From an uncultured Acetatifactor sp. (lineage in GTDB: Bacteria > Bacillota > Clostridia > Lachnospirales > Lachnospiraceae): a stretch of 49,524 nt of DNA. The notes below the pieces were generated by a model. It was given only the letters and a program-made list of their open reading frames with translations, was not told where the DNA came from and searched no databases. The DNA is taken from the NCBI GenBank assembly GCA_947631615.1, contig CANRLX010000012.1, forward strand, positions 1-49,524, read 5' to 3'. Each line of letters begins with the position of its first letter. Position 1 is the first letter of the stretch. This document shows, one piece after another, positions 7,958-17,305 of this stretch. The position numbers and the translations under genes were made by a program.

Positions 7958-10297
7958 TTATTTCGGCGCCGCTTTCATCCCGCGCGCCTTTTCCCGCCTT
8001 TTGCAAAGCAGGGCCTCCCCTGTCATCGCCAACAGAGTAACCACCGATATCCCCTCTGCCAGACGCCAGTACCAGGGGCTCTCAAAGGCCACCTCCACAC
8101 GGCCCTCATATCCCGCCGGCACCTTTACAGTGACCACAAAATTATCCCCCGCATATACATCCAGAGGCTCTCCGCTCTCGCCGTCCCAGGCCCTGTAGCC
8201 CTTGTAATACAGGAGAGGAAACCGGATCTCGCCGTCCTTTTGTCCGGAGTTTGCGGCGTACACCTCCCCGCCGAGCATTCTCTTGTCGTAATCCTCCAGC
8301 ACCACGCCCTCCGAGCCTAAGGGCGGCCGATATCTGTACTCGTCGCTCACCGCCCCGTAGGGAAGGTATTCCGCCCCTGAGAGATAGCTGGTCCCCAGCC
8401 CCTTGGGGCCATAGGTGCGAAAGAAATCAACGGAATTTTTCAGATCATTCATCAGATATACGCTGCTCATAAACACCAGGACGATCATGCCCGTAAAATA
8501 GCCGGCCCGCCACAGTGCGTTCTCCTCCTGAAACAGCACCTGGGCGGCAAGACCTCCCAGCGTCACCAGACATACCGTGGCGATCACCAGAAACCTCTCC
8601 GGATACTGCAGGCTGGAAACCAGCACCGCCGTCAGGTGGTTCCTCTGGTGTATGTAGTCCCAGGGAAAAACGTTCAGGCTCATCAGCATGGACGACACGG
8701 CGAAGAGAGCCATGATCCTCCCAAGCGCCCGCTGCTCTTTGGCCAGCTTTGAGGTCTTTCGGGTAAACGAAAGATACCCCCACACCAGCAGAGCCGCCGT
8801 CAGGGCGATCCCGACTCCCATGGGAGCCGCGCCCACCATTCCCTCGCTGTCAAAAAAGACATTGCCTTCCGCAAAGGAAAACGTCTGAAAAAGCTGCGCC
8901 AGGTGAAGCCCCATGGACTGGATCTTCCGCTCCCACACGTGATGGATCGTAAAGTCGCCGGTCAGCATATAGTCGGCAAAGGGCACCAGATACCATCCGC
9001 TGAGCAGCACGCTGGACACGGCCGCCTTTGCGAGCACCAGGAAGGTCTCCTTGCGAAAAACCTTCCTCCACAACAAAATGCACAAAAGGATCGTATATCC
9101 CCCTACCAGCTCGCAGGTCAGCCAGTGCGTCTGGATCAGAAGGGCAAATCCTGCCGCCAGCGGCACCCAGCTTCTGCGGTAGCTCTTCTCTCGGACATCC
9201 TGGGTGAACACCCGATAAAAGCCGTAGACAAGAATCGGCAGCAGCATCTCCGCCAGACATTCCCCCAAATACCCCCGAATATACGTTTTGCAGATCCTGC
9301 GGCTTGCCAGCGTGTAGAGAAAGCTGCAGAAGACCCCCACATACGCGTTTTGGAAAATTTTCCGGTAGCAAACGTAGGAAATGAGAGTCGTTGCGATCAT
9401 CACCGCCAAAAGATACAGGCGGTAGCTGGACAATATGCTGAAACCGATGATCCTCAGTGCCGCCGCCACATACAGAAGCGTCTCCCCGTAAAAAATCGGC
9501 GAAGCATATCCGTAGTCCTGCTGCCATCGGGGCGAGATCCTGACGGGAAACTGTCCGGACAAAATTCCGTCGCGAATCCCCTCCACACGCATCCAGTGGT
9601 AGACAATGTCCGAGGAAAGCGTAATGTCATCTGTCATAATGGGGTAGGAAACGATCAGGACAATGATCCCCAGCAGAAAAACAACGGTCTTGTTTTTGAC
9701 CGATATCCCATACTGCCTGTCATATTCCCGATAGACATAGGCCGCGTCAATGACGGCGGACAGGCACAGCAAAAGAAAGAGAAGGATCCGGTTTCCCGCG
9801 TTCGTCTGCCGGATCGTAAGCCCCTTTACCGTCATCATGCCCTCGCCCTGATACACCGCGTGTACGATCATCTGGGAACAGTCCTGCAGCAGCCACATCT
9901 CATAATCCGTGGAGGAAAGTCCCGAGTACAGCCAGGCGTCGTCTACAAACAGCGTCTTGAAATTGAGGGTGTCGTCCGTGATCGTGCAGAGGTTCTGGCC
10001 GTCCGTATCCGTCTGATAGTGGAGCTGCACCCGATACGTCCCTCTGGGAAGCGTCACATGCTCAAAATCCACCATGTTTTCCGCATGTCCTGTGTTCTCC
10101 GCACAGATGCCGCCGTACTCCTCGCGATACCCCCCCGAATGAACCGTCATATCGTCAAGGCCGTATTCATACACGGCGTCTTTTCCGAACAGTCCCCAGA
10201 TCCCCCAGAGCAGCAAAAGCGCCTCCACCGCCGCAAGGACGCGAAAGCTTTTCCTGGTGTGCAGTTTCATCTGCCGGATTTTTTCCATCTTCAACAT
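7958..10297 (-). CDS. Large polytopic membrane protein, GT-C glycosyltransferase-like
   Basis: The 779-residue protein has a membrane helix near the N-terminus, an extracytoplasmic beta-rich stretch (about residues 40-165), then roughly ten or more membrane helices and a second extracytoplasmic C-terminal domain closed by a final helix. An acidic pair in the loop after an early helix of the main block (MTDDITLSSDIVYHWMR) resembles the first-loop acidic motif of GT-C lipid-linked-sugar transferases and YfhO-like proteins. I infer a role in cell-envelope glycosylation; substrate and acceptor are not visible. It starts 20 bases after rsgA and is translationally coupled to the PLD-type gene behind it. 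Confidence 0.65.
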   Translation of the reverse strand: MLKMEKIRQMKLHTRKSFRVLAAVEALLLLWGIWGLFGKDAVYEYGLDDMTVHSGGYREEYGGICAENTGHAENMVDFEHVTLPRGTYRVQLHYQTDTDGQNLCTITDDTLNFKTLFVDDAWLYSGLSSTDYEMWLLQDCSQMIVHAVYQGEGMMTVKGLTIRQTNAGNRILLFLLLCLSAVIDAAYVYREYDRQYGISVKNKTVVFLLGIIVLIVSYPIMTDDITLSSDIVYHWMRVEGIRDGILSGQFPVRISPRWQQDYGYASPIFYGETLLYVAAALRIIGFSILSSYRLYLLAVMIATTLISYVCYRKIFQNAYVGVFCSFLYTLASRRICKTYIRGYLGECLAEMLLPILVYGFYRVFTQDVREKSYRRSWVPLAAGFALLIQTHWLTCELVGGYTILLCILLWRKVFRKETFLVLAKAAVSSVLLSGWYLVPFADYMLTGDFTIHHVWERKIQSMGLHLAQLFQTFSFAEGNVFFDSEGMVGAAPMGVGIALTAALLVWGYLSFTRKTSKLAKEQRALGRIMALFAVSSMLMSLNVFPWDYIHQRNHLTAVLVSSLQYPERFLVIATVCLVTLGGLAAQVLFQEENALWRAGYFTGMIVLVFMSSVYLMNDLKNSVDFFRTYGPKGLGTSYLSGAEYLPYGAVSDEYRYRPPLGSEGVVLEDYDKRMLGGEVYAANSGQKDGEIRFPLLYYKGYRAWDGESGEPLDVYAGDNFVVTVKVPAGYEGRVEVAFESPWYWRLAEGISVVTLLAMTGEALLCKRREKARGMKAAPK

Positions 10298-10316
10298 TGT
10301 GTTTTCCGCCTCGGTC

Positions 10317-11192
10317 TCAATATTTTTTCCGGTCCCTCAGTTCCCCGTAAAAGAGACAGTAATTTTCATAGCGCCCACGGCTGATCCGGCCCTCCTCCAC
10401 AGCGTCCCGGATGCCGCAGATCGGCTCGCTGATATGGGAGCATCCCCCAAACCTGCAATATTTCTCATAGGGCGCAAACTCCTCATAATAACCCGCGAGC
10501 TCCTCCTTCTCCAGACCAAAAAGCCCGAGCGAGCTAAAACCCGGGGTGTCCAGAATAAAAGTGTCGGGCTCAATGGCGATCAGCTCGGAGTGCCTGGTGG
10601 TGTGCCGCCCTCTCTCGATCTTTTGGCTGATGCCGCCGGTCTCCATGACCACGCCGTCCTGGAGACAGTTCACCAGGGAGGATTTCCCCACGCCGCTGGG
10701 CCCCGCCACCGTGGTGGTCCTCCCCCGAAGCAGTTCCTTCAGCTCCCCGATGCGGATCTTCTCTCCGGCGCTCACCGTAAGCGTCCGATACCCCGCTTTT
10801 TGGTAAATTTCCTCATAGCCCGGCCCGGCGTTGTCCCCGTCGATATCTATTTTGTTGAAACAGACGATACAGGGGAGCTTTTGCTGCCTCATCATAATCA
10901 GAAAACGGTCCAGCAGGTTGAAATCGGGCTGCGGCTTTGCAACCGCAAAGATCACCAGCGCCTGATCCACATTGGCCACCGCCGGACGGATGAGCTCGCT
11001 GTGCCGGGGAAGAAGCTCGGTGATATTCCCCTTTCGCTCCTCCCCGTCCAGGACCGTCATCTCCACGTCGTCGCCCACTAACGGTTTCTTCTTATCCCTG
11101 CGAAAGACGCCCTTCGCCTTACATTCATACACGCTCGGACCGCACTGCACATAATAAAAGCCTGCGATTCCCTTGATTATCTTACCTCTCAT
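10317..11192 (-). CDS. rsgA: Ribosome small-subunit GTPase RsgA
   Basis: RsgA is a circularly permuted GTPase that helps late 30S maturation. The 291-residue product has an N-terminal OB-fold, then G4 (NKIDID) ahead of G1 (GPSGVGKSSL) and G3 (DTPGF), the permuted order that defines the family. A C-terminal zinc site follows (CRFGGCSHISEPICGI: Cys, Cys, His, Cys). Its start overlaps the end of prkC by 4 bases, so it is translated as part of the prkC operon, a common arrangement in Bacillota. Confidence 0.96.
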   Translation of the reverse strand: MRGKIIKGIAGFYYVQCGPSVYECKAKGVFRRDKKKPLVGDDVEMTVLDGEERKGNITELLPRHSELIRPAVANVDQALVIFAVAKPQPDFNLLDRFLIMMRQQKLPCIVCFNKIDIDGDNAGPGYEEIYQKAGYRTLTVSAGEKIRIGELKELLRGRTTTVAGPSGVGKSSLVNCLQDGVVMETGGISQKIERGRHTTRHSELIAIEPDTFILDTPGFSSLGLFGLEKEELAGYYEEFAPYEKYCRFGGCSHISEPICGIRDAVEEGRISRGRYENYCLFYGELRDRKKY

Positions 11193-13300
11193 GTGTCATC
11201 CCGCGTAAATTCCACCCGCCTGGTGAAGGATCTCTCCTCCGTGCCCCCGGGGGTGCTCGTCGTCTCGCCGGTCTCCGGATCCGTCGTGGTGGTGCCCTCC
11301 GTGGTCACCGTATACGTGATCGTGATCGTTCCCGCGGAGGAGGACAGCCCGTAGAAATTGCCGGACCAGGGGAAACTGCTGGTGTTGGTGTCCGCAAGCA
11401 CCTTCCCGTCGTCCGCCTCCAGCCGGATATTGACCTCCGTGCCCGCCACATAGTCCGGCGCCTCATCCGCCGTGGGCGCACCGATGCTGGCGCTGTAGCG
11501 GTAGGTGGCCGCCTCCTTGCCCTGGCTCACCCGAAGATCCACCGCCGTGTTGGGATCCACATAGGAACCCTCGGAATAGCTCTGATAGCAGACAAGACCC
11601 TCCGCCACCTCATCGCTGTACACATAGCTCACATCGCCGATATCCAGCTTGGCCTCCACCAGCAGGGAAATGGCCTCTTCCTCCGACTTCCCCATCAGGT
11701 TAGGCACGCTCACACGCCCCTGTCCCAGGCTCACCTCTATCGTGATCACCGTCCCTCGGGGCGCCTTGCCGCTCTCCGGAGTCTGCGAGATCACAGAATC
11801 CTTTTCCACCGTATCGGAGTTACTCTCCGTAACGTTCACCAAAAATCCCGCGGAGGTCAGCTGGCTTTCCGCCTCCTCCCGCGTCAGGCCCACCACCGGC
11901 GGCACCTCAATGCCGGAAGTGCCGGAGCTTACGGTCAGCGTCACGGTGCTCCCCACCTTCAGGGTGGATCCCACGGACACGTCGGCGCTGATCACCTCGT
12001 CCTCCTCCACATTCTCGGACTCCTCGTAATTCACCTTCACCAAAAGCCCCAAGTCTGTTAGGCTCTTGCTGGCCTCCTCCACATTCTTGCCGGTCACGAT
12101 GGGCATGACCACCTCCTCCGGCGTCTCCTCCGTGTTGACCGGACTGTTGCTTTCGCCCTTCTCCTCCCGATCGCCAAAAATCTGGAGCGCCAGGATAATA
12201 ATAATGATACAGATGACAACCCCCGCCGCCACCGCAAGAATCGTGGTCACGCGCTCCATCTTGGGGTCATAGTCGTACTCGTCCTCATCCTCCGGCTCCT
12301 CGTCCTCATCCTCATAGAGCGCCGCCGTGTCGGACAAAAGCCGCATGGGCTCCTCTTCCTCCTCATATTCCCTGCCGCCCTGATAGCCGGAGCGGTGCTT
12401 GATCCGCGACATATCGTCGTCGGAAAGCATACGTGTCCCCCCGTCCAGATCGGGGTCGTTCACCACCACAAAGTCCTCGTCCGGATTGATCAGGGACTGC
12501 TTCAGATCCGTCACCAGCTCCTGCATACTCTGGTAGCGCCTGTCCGGAGACTTCTGGCAGCATTTAAACACAATGCTCTCGACGCTGTTGGGGATCTCGG
12601 GCACATACTCCTTGGGGGAGGGCATTTCCTCCTGGATGTGCTTGATGGCGATCGCCACCGTAGTCTCCCCGTTGAAAGGCACACGGCCGGTCAGCATCTC
12701 AAACATGGTGATCCCCAGAGAGTAGATATCGCTCTTCTCATCGCTGTAGCCGCCCCTTGCCTGCTCCGGAGAGGTATAGTGCACGGAGCCCATGACGTTG
12801 GAGGTGATGGTGTTGCTGGTGGCCGCCTTGGCAATGCCGAAGTCCGTCACCTTCACCTTTCCGTCCTTGGAGATAATAATATTCTGGGGCTTGATATCCC
12901 GGTGAATGATATGGTTGTTATGCGCCGCCTCGATGCCCATGCTCACCTGGATAGCGATGCTCACCGCCTCCTTGTAGGAGAGGCGCGCCTTTTTTTCTAT
13001 ATATTTCTTGAGGGTGATGCCCTCTACCAGCTCCATCACAATGTAATAGATGCCGCTCTCCTCCCCCACATCATAGACGTTCACGATGTTGGGGTGCATC
13101 AGCCCTGCCGCCGCCTGCGCCTCGATGCGGAACTTGGAGACAAAATTCTCGTTTTCACTAAACTCCTGCTTCAGCACCTTGATCGCCACAAACCGGTTCA
13201 GCTTATGATCTTTTCCCTTATATACATCCGACATACCGCCTGTGCCGATCTTTTCCAGGATCTCGTAGCGGTCGCCTATCATCATTCCAATCTTAATCAT
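11189..13300 (-). CDS. prkC: PASTA-domain Ser/Thr protein kinase
   Basis: This is a membrane Ser/Thr kinase that senses cell-wall fragments. The N-terminal kinase domain has the glycine loop GTGGMSDVYKG, the catalytic loop HRDIKPQN, DFGIAKA and a SPEQARGG segment. An acidic juxtamembrane stretch and one membrane helix (about residue 350) follow, then three PASTA repeats beginning near MPIVTGKN, VPPVVGLT and VPNLMGKS, and an extra beta-rich C-terminal domain ending in a Thr-rich tail. I chose ATG 13300 over 13312 because GGAGAG sits 4 bases before it and family members begin with IKIGM-like residues. It follows stp directly and overlaps rsgA by 4 bases. Confidence 0.95.
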   Translation of the reverse strand: MIKIGMMIGDRYEILEKIGTGGMSDVYKGKDHKLNRFVAIKVLKQEFSENENFVSKFRIEAQAAAGLMHPNIVNVYDVGEESGIYYIVMELVEGITLKKYIEKKARLSYKEAVSIAIQVSMGIEAAHNNHIIHRDIKPQNIIISKDGKVKVTDFGIAKAATSNTITSNVMGSVHYTSPEQARGGYSDEKSDIYSLGITMFEMLTGRVPFNGETTVAIAIKHIQEEMPSPKEYVPEIPNSVESIVFKCCQKSPDRRYQSMQELVTDLKQSLINPDEDFVVVNDPDLDGGTRMLSDDDMSRIKHRSGYQGGREYEEEEEPMRLLSDTAALYEDEDEEPEDEDEYDYDPKMERVTTILAVAAGVVICIIIIILALQIFGDREEKGESNSPVNTEETPEEVVMPIVTGKNVEEASKSLTDLGLLVKVNYEESENVEEDEVISADVSVGSTLKVGSTVTLTVSSGTSGIEVPPVVGLTREEAESQLTSAGFLVNVTESNSDTVEKDSVISQTPESGKAPRGTVITIEVSLGQGRVSVPNLMGKSEEEAISLLVEAKLDIGDVSYVYSDEVAEGLVCYQSYSEGSYVDPNTAVDLRVSQGKEAATYRYSASIGAPTADEAPDYVAGTEVNIRLEADDGKVLADTNTSSFPWSGNFYGLSSSAGTITITYTVTTEGTTTTDPETGETTSTPGGTEERSFTRRVEFTRDDT

Positions 13301-13322
13301 ACTTCTCTCCATTCAAAATCGA

Positions 13323-14048
13323 TCACGGTTCGATCAAAACCACAGTGATATTGTCCTTGCCGCCGTTCTCATTGGCCGCCTTTACTAACTCCTGTGCCTT
13401 TTCCACGATGTCGCGCGCGCCGCTCAAGATCATGCGGATCTCTTCGTCCTCCAGCATATTGGTCAGCCCGTCCGTACACATCAAAACCAGATCGCCCTCT
13501 CTGAGCTCCACCGTGAAGAAATCGACCTCCACCGTCTCGTTGACCCCCACGGCCCTGGTGATGATGTTTTTGTCCGGATGGTTCCTCGCCTGCGACCGGT
13601 CAATACCGCCCATCCGCACCATCTCCTCCACCAGGGAATGGTCCTTGGTGATCTGCCGGATCTCCCTGCGGTTGACCACATACAGACGGCTGTCTCCCAC
13701 ATTGGCCACATACAGGCATCCATCGACGCAGGCAGCCGCCACCACGGTGGTCCCCATTCCTTCCAGCTCTGCGCTCTCGGAGGCCCGCCTGTGGATCAGG
13801 GAGTTTGCCACCGCGATGGCATGCCCCAGGACCGCCACCGGATCCGACTCCGATGAGGCCGCCACCCGCTCAACGACCGTCTCCACCGTGACCTTGGCGG
13901 CATAGTCTCCGGCATTGTGCCCGCCCATGCCGTCCGCCACAATAAAGAGGTTGGGAAGCTTCCCGCAGGGCTGTTCCGAGGTGTACATATAGTCTTGATT
14001 TATTTGTCTTGTCCTGCCGATATCGGTCAAGGAAAACGTCTTAAGCAC
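13323..14048 (-). CDS. stp: PP2C-type Ser/Thr phosphatase partner of PrkC
   Basis: The product is a PP2C-family metal-dependent phosphatase that reverses PrkC phosphorylation. Metal-binding motifs are visible: an early RxxNQD (RQINQDY), VADGMGGHNAGDYAA, GDSRLY, LMCTDGLTN and GKDNITVVLIEP at the C-terminus. I chose GTG 14048 because a GGAGG (14057-14061) sits 8 bases before it and the frame then overlaps the rlmN stop by 8 bases (GTGCTTAA). The longer frame from ATG 14072 lies inside rlmN and adds residues not typical of the family. Length is then 241 residues, normal for this family. Confidence 0.95.
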   Translation of the reverse strand: MLKTFSLTDIGRTRQINQDYMYTSEQPCGKLPNLFIVADGMGGHNAGDYAAKVTVETVVERVAASSESDPVAVLGHAIAVANSLIHRRASESAELEGMGTTVVAAACVDGCLYVANVGDSRLYVVNRREIRQITKDHSLVEEMVRMGGIDRSQARNHPDKNIITRAVGVNETVEVDFFTVELREGDLVLMCTDGLTNMLEDEEIRMILSGARDIVEKAQELVKAANENGGKDNITVVLIEP

Positions 14049-15114
14049 GTTCCATTCCTCCATTGAGCTCATCCTGATGCCGGCGTCTCAGCTGTCCGCA
14101 GGCGCCGTCGATGTCTCGTCCCATTTCCCGTCTTATTGTAACATTTCTGCCATCTTTTTCAAGTCTATTTTTAAACGCCCGTATGCTGGCCGCGTCCGAC
14201 TGCACATAATTCCGCTCTCTCACAGGGTTTACCGGAATCAGATTGATGTGGCAGCCCAGAGGCGCCGCAAGCGCCGCAAGCCTCGCCGCATCCTCATCGG
14301 TGTCGTTCACCCCGCCCACCAGGCTGTACTCGAAGGTGATCCGCCTGCCGGTCTGCCGGAAATAATAACCGCACGCCTCCATCAGCTCCCCGATGGAGTA
14401 GCGCCTGGCCACCGGCATCAAAAGCTGCCTCTTCTCATCGGTGGCCGCGTGCAGGGACAGCGCCAGAGTGATCTGCAGGCGCTCCTCCGCAAGCCGCCTC
14501 ATTTGGGGCACAAGGCCGCAGGTGGAGACGGTAACGTTCCTCTGACTGATGTGCAGCCCGTTTTCATCCGTGAGGAGCCGGATAAATTTCAACAGATAGT
14601 CATAGTTGTCCAGAGGCTCTCCGGTCCCCATGACCACCACGTTGGAGACCCGCTCTCCGGTCAAAAGACCGATCGCGTAGATCTGATCCAGCATCTCGGA
14701 GGGGGTTAAGTTGCGCTCCAGCCCGTTCAGCGTGGAGGCGCAGAAGCTGCACCCCATGCGGCACCCCACCTGGGAGGAGATGCACACACTGTTGCCATGC
14801 TTATACCGCATCCAGACGCTCTCCACCAGATTGCCGTCCGCCAGGGCAAAGAGAAATTTCCTCGTCCCGTCTATCCGCGACTGCTGCATCCGCACGGTCT
14901 GAACCGCCGTATAATCATACCACTCCTTTAATTTTTTCCGCAGATCCCTGGAGAGATCCGTCATCTCGTCAAAGCCTCTCGCTCCCCTTCGGTGCATCCA
15001 CTGATAGATCTGTCTGGCGCGAAAAGGCTTCTCTCCCCGCCCCTTAAGCTCCTCTGTAAGCTCTGAAAGGGACAGGGACTTGATATCGATTTTGTCCAAT
15101 GTACGCTCCGTCAT
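14041..15114 (-). CDS. rlmN: 23S rRNA (adenine-2503-C2)/tRNA methyltransferase RlmN
   Basis: RlmN is a radical-SAM enzyme that methylates C2 of A2503 in 23S rRNA and A37 of some tRNAs. The 357-residue product has the CxxxCxxC cluster motif (CRMGCSFC), the MGTGEPLDNYD segment and TVSTCGLVPQMRRLA. Length and N-terminus (KSLSLSELTEEL) are typical. Its start overlaps the rsmB stop by 4 bases and its end overlaps stp by 8, so the three are translationally linked. Confidence 0.96.
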   Translation of the reverse strand: MTERTLDKIDIKSLSLSELTEELKGRGEKPFRARQIYQWMHRRGARGFDEMTDLSRDLRKKLKEWYDYTAVQTVRMQQSRIDGTRKFLFALADGNLVESVWMRYKHGNSVCISSQVGCRMGCSFCASTLNGLERNLTPSEMLDQIYAIGLLTGERVSNVVVMGTGEPLDNYDYLLKFIRLLTDENGLHISQRNVTVSTCGLVPQMRRLAEERLQITLALSLHAATDEKRQLLMPVARRYSIGELMEACGYYFRQTGRRITFEYSLVGGVNDTDEDAARLAALAAPLGCHINLIPVNPVRERNYVQSDAASIRAFKNRLEKDGRNVTIRREMGRDIDGACGQLRRRHQDELNGGMERA

Positions 15115-16523
15115 AACGCTTTCTCTCTAAAGGTGCTGTCCTCTTTCCGCTTAAGCTTCGCGAAGAAAAACCCGTCCGCCTCCATATAGCCCGGCAAAAG
15201 CTGCACACACCCCTCCGTGGGATCCGCCCCCGCCTCTCCCCCGCAAGTGCCAAGAGAAGCCCTCTCCTCCCGCAGCCTCTCGGGAAGCCACTCCTCCAGC
15301 GATACCGGCTCAAAGGGAAAATTGTCCAGGATCCACCGGACCATCTCTTCGTTCTCCTCCCGGTGGATCGTGCAGGTGCTGTACAGCAGTGTCCCGCCCG
15401 GCTTCACGTACTGCCAGCTGTGGGCGATGATCTTTCTCTGAAGCTCTGTGATCCTCTCCAGGCTCTCCGGACTCACGTGGTATTTGATATCCCGCTTCTT
15501 GCCCAGGACTCCCAGCCCCGAGCAGGGGACATCCAAAAGCACCACATCCGCTTTCTCCAGACAGCTTTCATCCGTCTGTGCAGCGTCATAGACCTGCACC
15601 GTCACATTGCTCCGGCCCATGCGCTCCAGATGTTCCGCGATCAACGCGGTCTTTCCCTCCGAGACATCCCGGGCGAGCACCCGCTTGGCCTTCTCCGCCG
15701 CCAGAACGCTCTTTCCGCCCGGCGCGGCGCAGACGTCTATCACAAAATCCTCCGGCCCGATCCCCGCGGCCTCCACCGCCAGAGCAGAGCTTACATCCTG
15801 TACGATAAAGGCTCCCTCTGGAAAGCCGGGCAGGTTCCGCACGCCCTCCACATTCTCCAGAGTGTAAAGATACGGCAGATAGGCGCTCTGCCTGGGGACG
15901 ACCCCCTGGGCCCTCATCCGCTCAAGATACCGCTCCCTCTCCGGCAAAGCCAGATCCGTCCGAAAACGGACGGACACGGGATGGATCCGCAGAAGCCCTC
16001 CTATCAGTGTCTCCGTGATTTCCCTTCCGTATTCCCGAAGCCACAGCTCCACCAGCCACGCGGGGACGGAATACTTGACGGAGAGATACGCCGTCTCGTC
16101 CGTCCCTTCATCGGGCAGACGCAGTTCCCCCTTCCGCTTGGCCAGATTTCTGAGCACGCCGTTTACAAATCCCTTCAGATCCCGAAAGTTTCGTCTCTCC
16201 GCGATCTTGCAGGCCTCGTTGCAGACGGCGCTGTCCGGAACCCCATCCAGAAAGAGGATCTGATACGCGCTCATGCGGATCAGGCACCGGATGAACGGCT
16301 TCATCCTGCGCACCGGTACGGAAGAAATCCCGTCCACATAATAGTCCAGCTCGATCTGCCTCTCGACGGTGCCCTCCGCCACTCTCTTGATAAACGCCTT
16401 TTCACGCCCGTCCAGATAATCGTACTTGTCCAAAACGGAGCGGATGAGCTGATTGGAAAACCCTTCCCCCCGCTCCAGCGCAAGCAGGATATCCAAAACA
16501 AGCTCTCTGGTGTCGGTCCGCAT
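15111..16523 (-). CDS. rsmB: 16S rRNA (cytosine-967-C5) methyltransferase RsmB
   Basis: RsmB methylates C967 of 16S rRNA. The 470-residue protein has an N-terminal NusB-like RNA-binding domain (about residues 1-140) and a C-terminal class I methyltransferase with the SAM motif DVCAAPGGKS. The two cysteines typical of m5C enzymes are present, in DVPCSGLGVLGKKRDIKY and STCTIHREENE. It lies 3 bases after the zinc-protease gene and overlaps rlmN by 4. Confidence 0.95.
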   Translation of the reverse strand: MRTDTRELVLDILLALERGEGFSNQLIRSVLDKYDYLDGREKAFIKRVAEGTVERQIELDYYVDGISSVPVRRMKPFIRCLIRMSAYQILFLDGVPDSAVCNEACKIAERRNFRDLKGFVNGVLRNLAKRKGELRLPDEGTDETAYLSVKYSVPAWLVELWLREYGREITETLIGGLLRIHPVSVRFRTDLALPERERYLERMRAQGVVPRQSAYLPYLYTLENVEGVRNLPGFPEGAFIVQDVSSALAVEAAGIGPEDFVIDVCAAPGGKSVLAAEKAKRVLARDVSEGKTALIAEHLERMGRSNVTVQVYDAAQTDESCLEKADVVLLDVPCSGLGVLGKKRDIKYHVSPESLERITELQRKIIAHSWQYVKPGGTLLYSTCTIHREENEEMVRWILDNFPFEPVSLEEWLPERLREERASLGTCGGEAGADPTEGCVQLLPGYMEADGFFFAKLKRKEDSTFREKAL

Positions 16524-16525
16524 GA

Positions 16526-17272
16526 TTAGTCCCCCCTGCGTCTGCTGTTTCCGCCATACAGAAGGTACAGGCGCAGAAGCGACAGGATGGAGGACGCCGT
16601 GGCCGCCACATAGGTGAGCGCAGCCGCCGTCAGGACCTTCCTGCCTCCGGCCCGCTCCGCGTCGCTTAACAGTCCGTACTGCCCGATCTTCTCAAGCGCT
16701 CTGCGGGAGGCGTTAAACTCCACCGGCAGCGTCACCAGCTGAAAGATCACCGTCAGCGCAAACGCCCAGATCCCGATGGTGATCAACGTCTGATTCCAGC
16801 TCAAAATCACCCCCAGCAGGATCAGCGGGATGCTCAGATTGCTGCCGATGTTGACCACCGGCACCAGCGCCGACCGGATGGAGACCGGCTTGTACCCCTG
16901 TGCGTGCTGGATGGCGTGGCCGCACTCGTGGGCCGCTACGCTCACCGCGGTCACGGAAGCGCCGTTATAATTTTCGTAGGACAGCCGCACCGTGTTGGTC
17001 CTGGGGTCATAATGATCCCCCTGGCCGCTCCGCAGGCACTCGATCTGCACCTGATACAGTCCCTCGTTGTTCAGGATGCGCCTGGCGGCGTCCGCTCCGG
17101 TGAGCCCGTTCGCGTTTCGCACCCTGCTGTATTTGTTCATGCTGCTGTTCACCAGCGCGCTGGCCCCCATCCCCAGGAGCAGTCCCAGGATCACCAACAA
17201 ATAGGTGGGGTCATAAAACATGCCGTAATAGCCGTAACCATAGCCGTAGCCGTAACCGAATAAATATACCAT
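16526..17272 (-). CDS. Neutral zinc metallopeptidase, YugP type
   Basis: The 248-residue membrane protein has the zinc motif HECGHAIQHAQG after a V(S/A)AHE lead-in, typical of the YugP (DUF232) family, and several membrane helices on both sides. Its role is not well defined in the family; membrane-protein turnover is a reasonable guess. The N-terminus is a Gly-Tyr alternation (five GY units) encoded by a 6-base tandem repeat at about 17225-17262. A strong AAGGAGG-type site precedes ATG 17272. It sits between fmt and rsmB, as it often does in Lachnospiraceae-type genomes. Confidence 0.9.
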   Translation of the reverse strand: MVYLFGYGYGYGYGYYGMFYDPTYLLVILGLLLGMGASALVNSSMNKYSRVRNANGLTGADAARRILNNEGLYQVQIECLRSGQGDHYDPRTNTVRLSYENYNGASVTAVSVAAHECGHAIQHAQGYKPVSIRSALVPVVNIGSNLSIPLILLGVILSWNQTLITIGIWAFALTVIFQLVTLPVEFNASRRALEKIGQYGLLSDAERAGGRKVLTAAALTYVAATASSILSLLRLYLLYGGNSRRRGD

Positions 17273-17305
17273 TTTCTCCTCCTTTTGTTCCCGCTCACCC
17301 GAACA

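Noticed and set aside
8903..10384. 493-codon plus-strand frame opposite the GT-C-like protein
   Set aside because: Low-complexity, Gln/His/Arg-rich composition with no recognisable motif; the minus frame encodes a coherent membrane protein.
12395..13348. Long plus-strand frame opposite prkC
   Set aside because: It is an antisense shadow of a well-supported kinase gene, lacks a domain, and arises from high GC at third positions.
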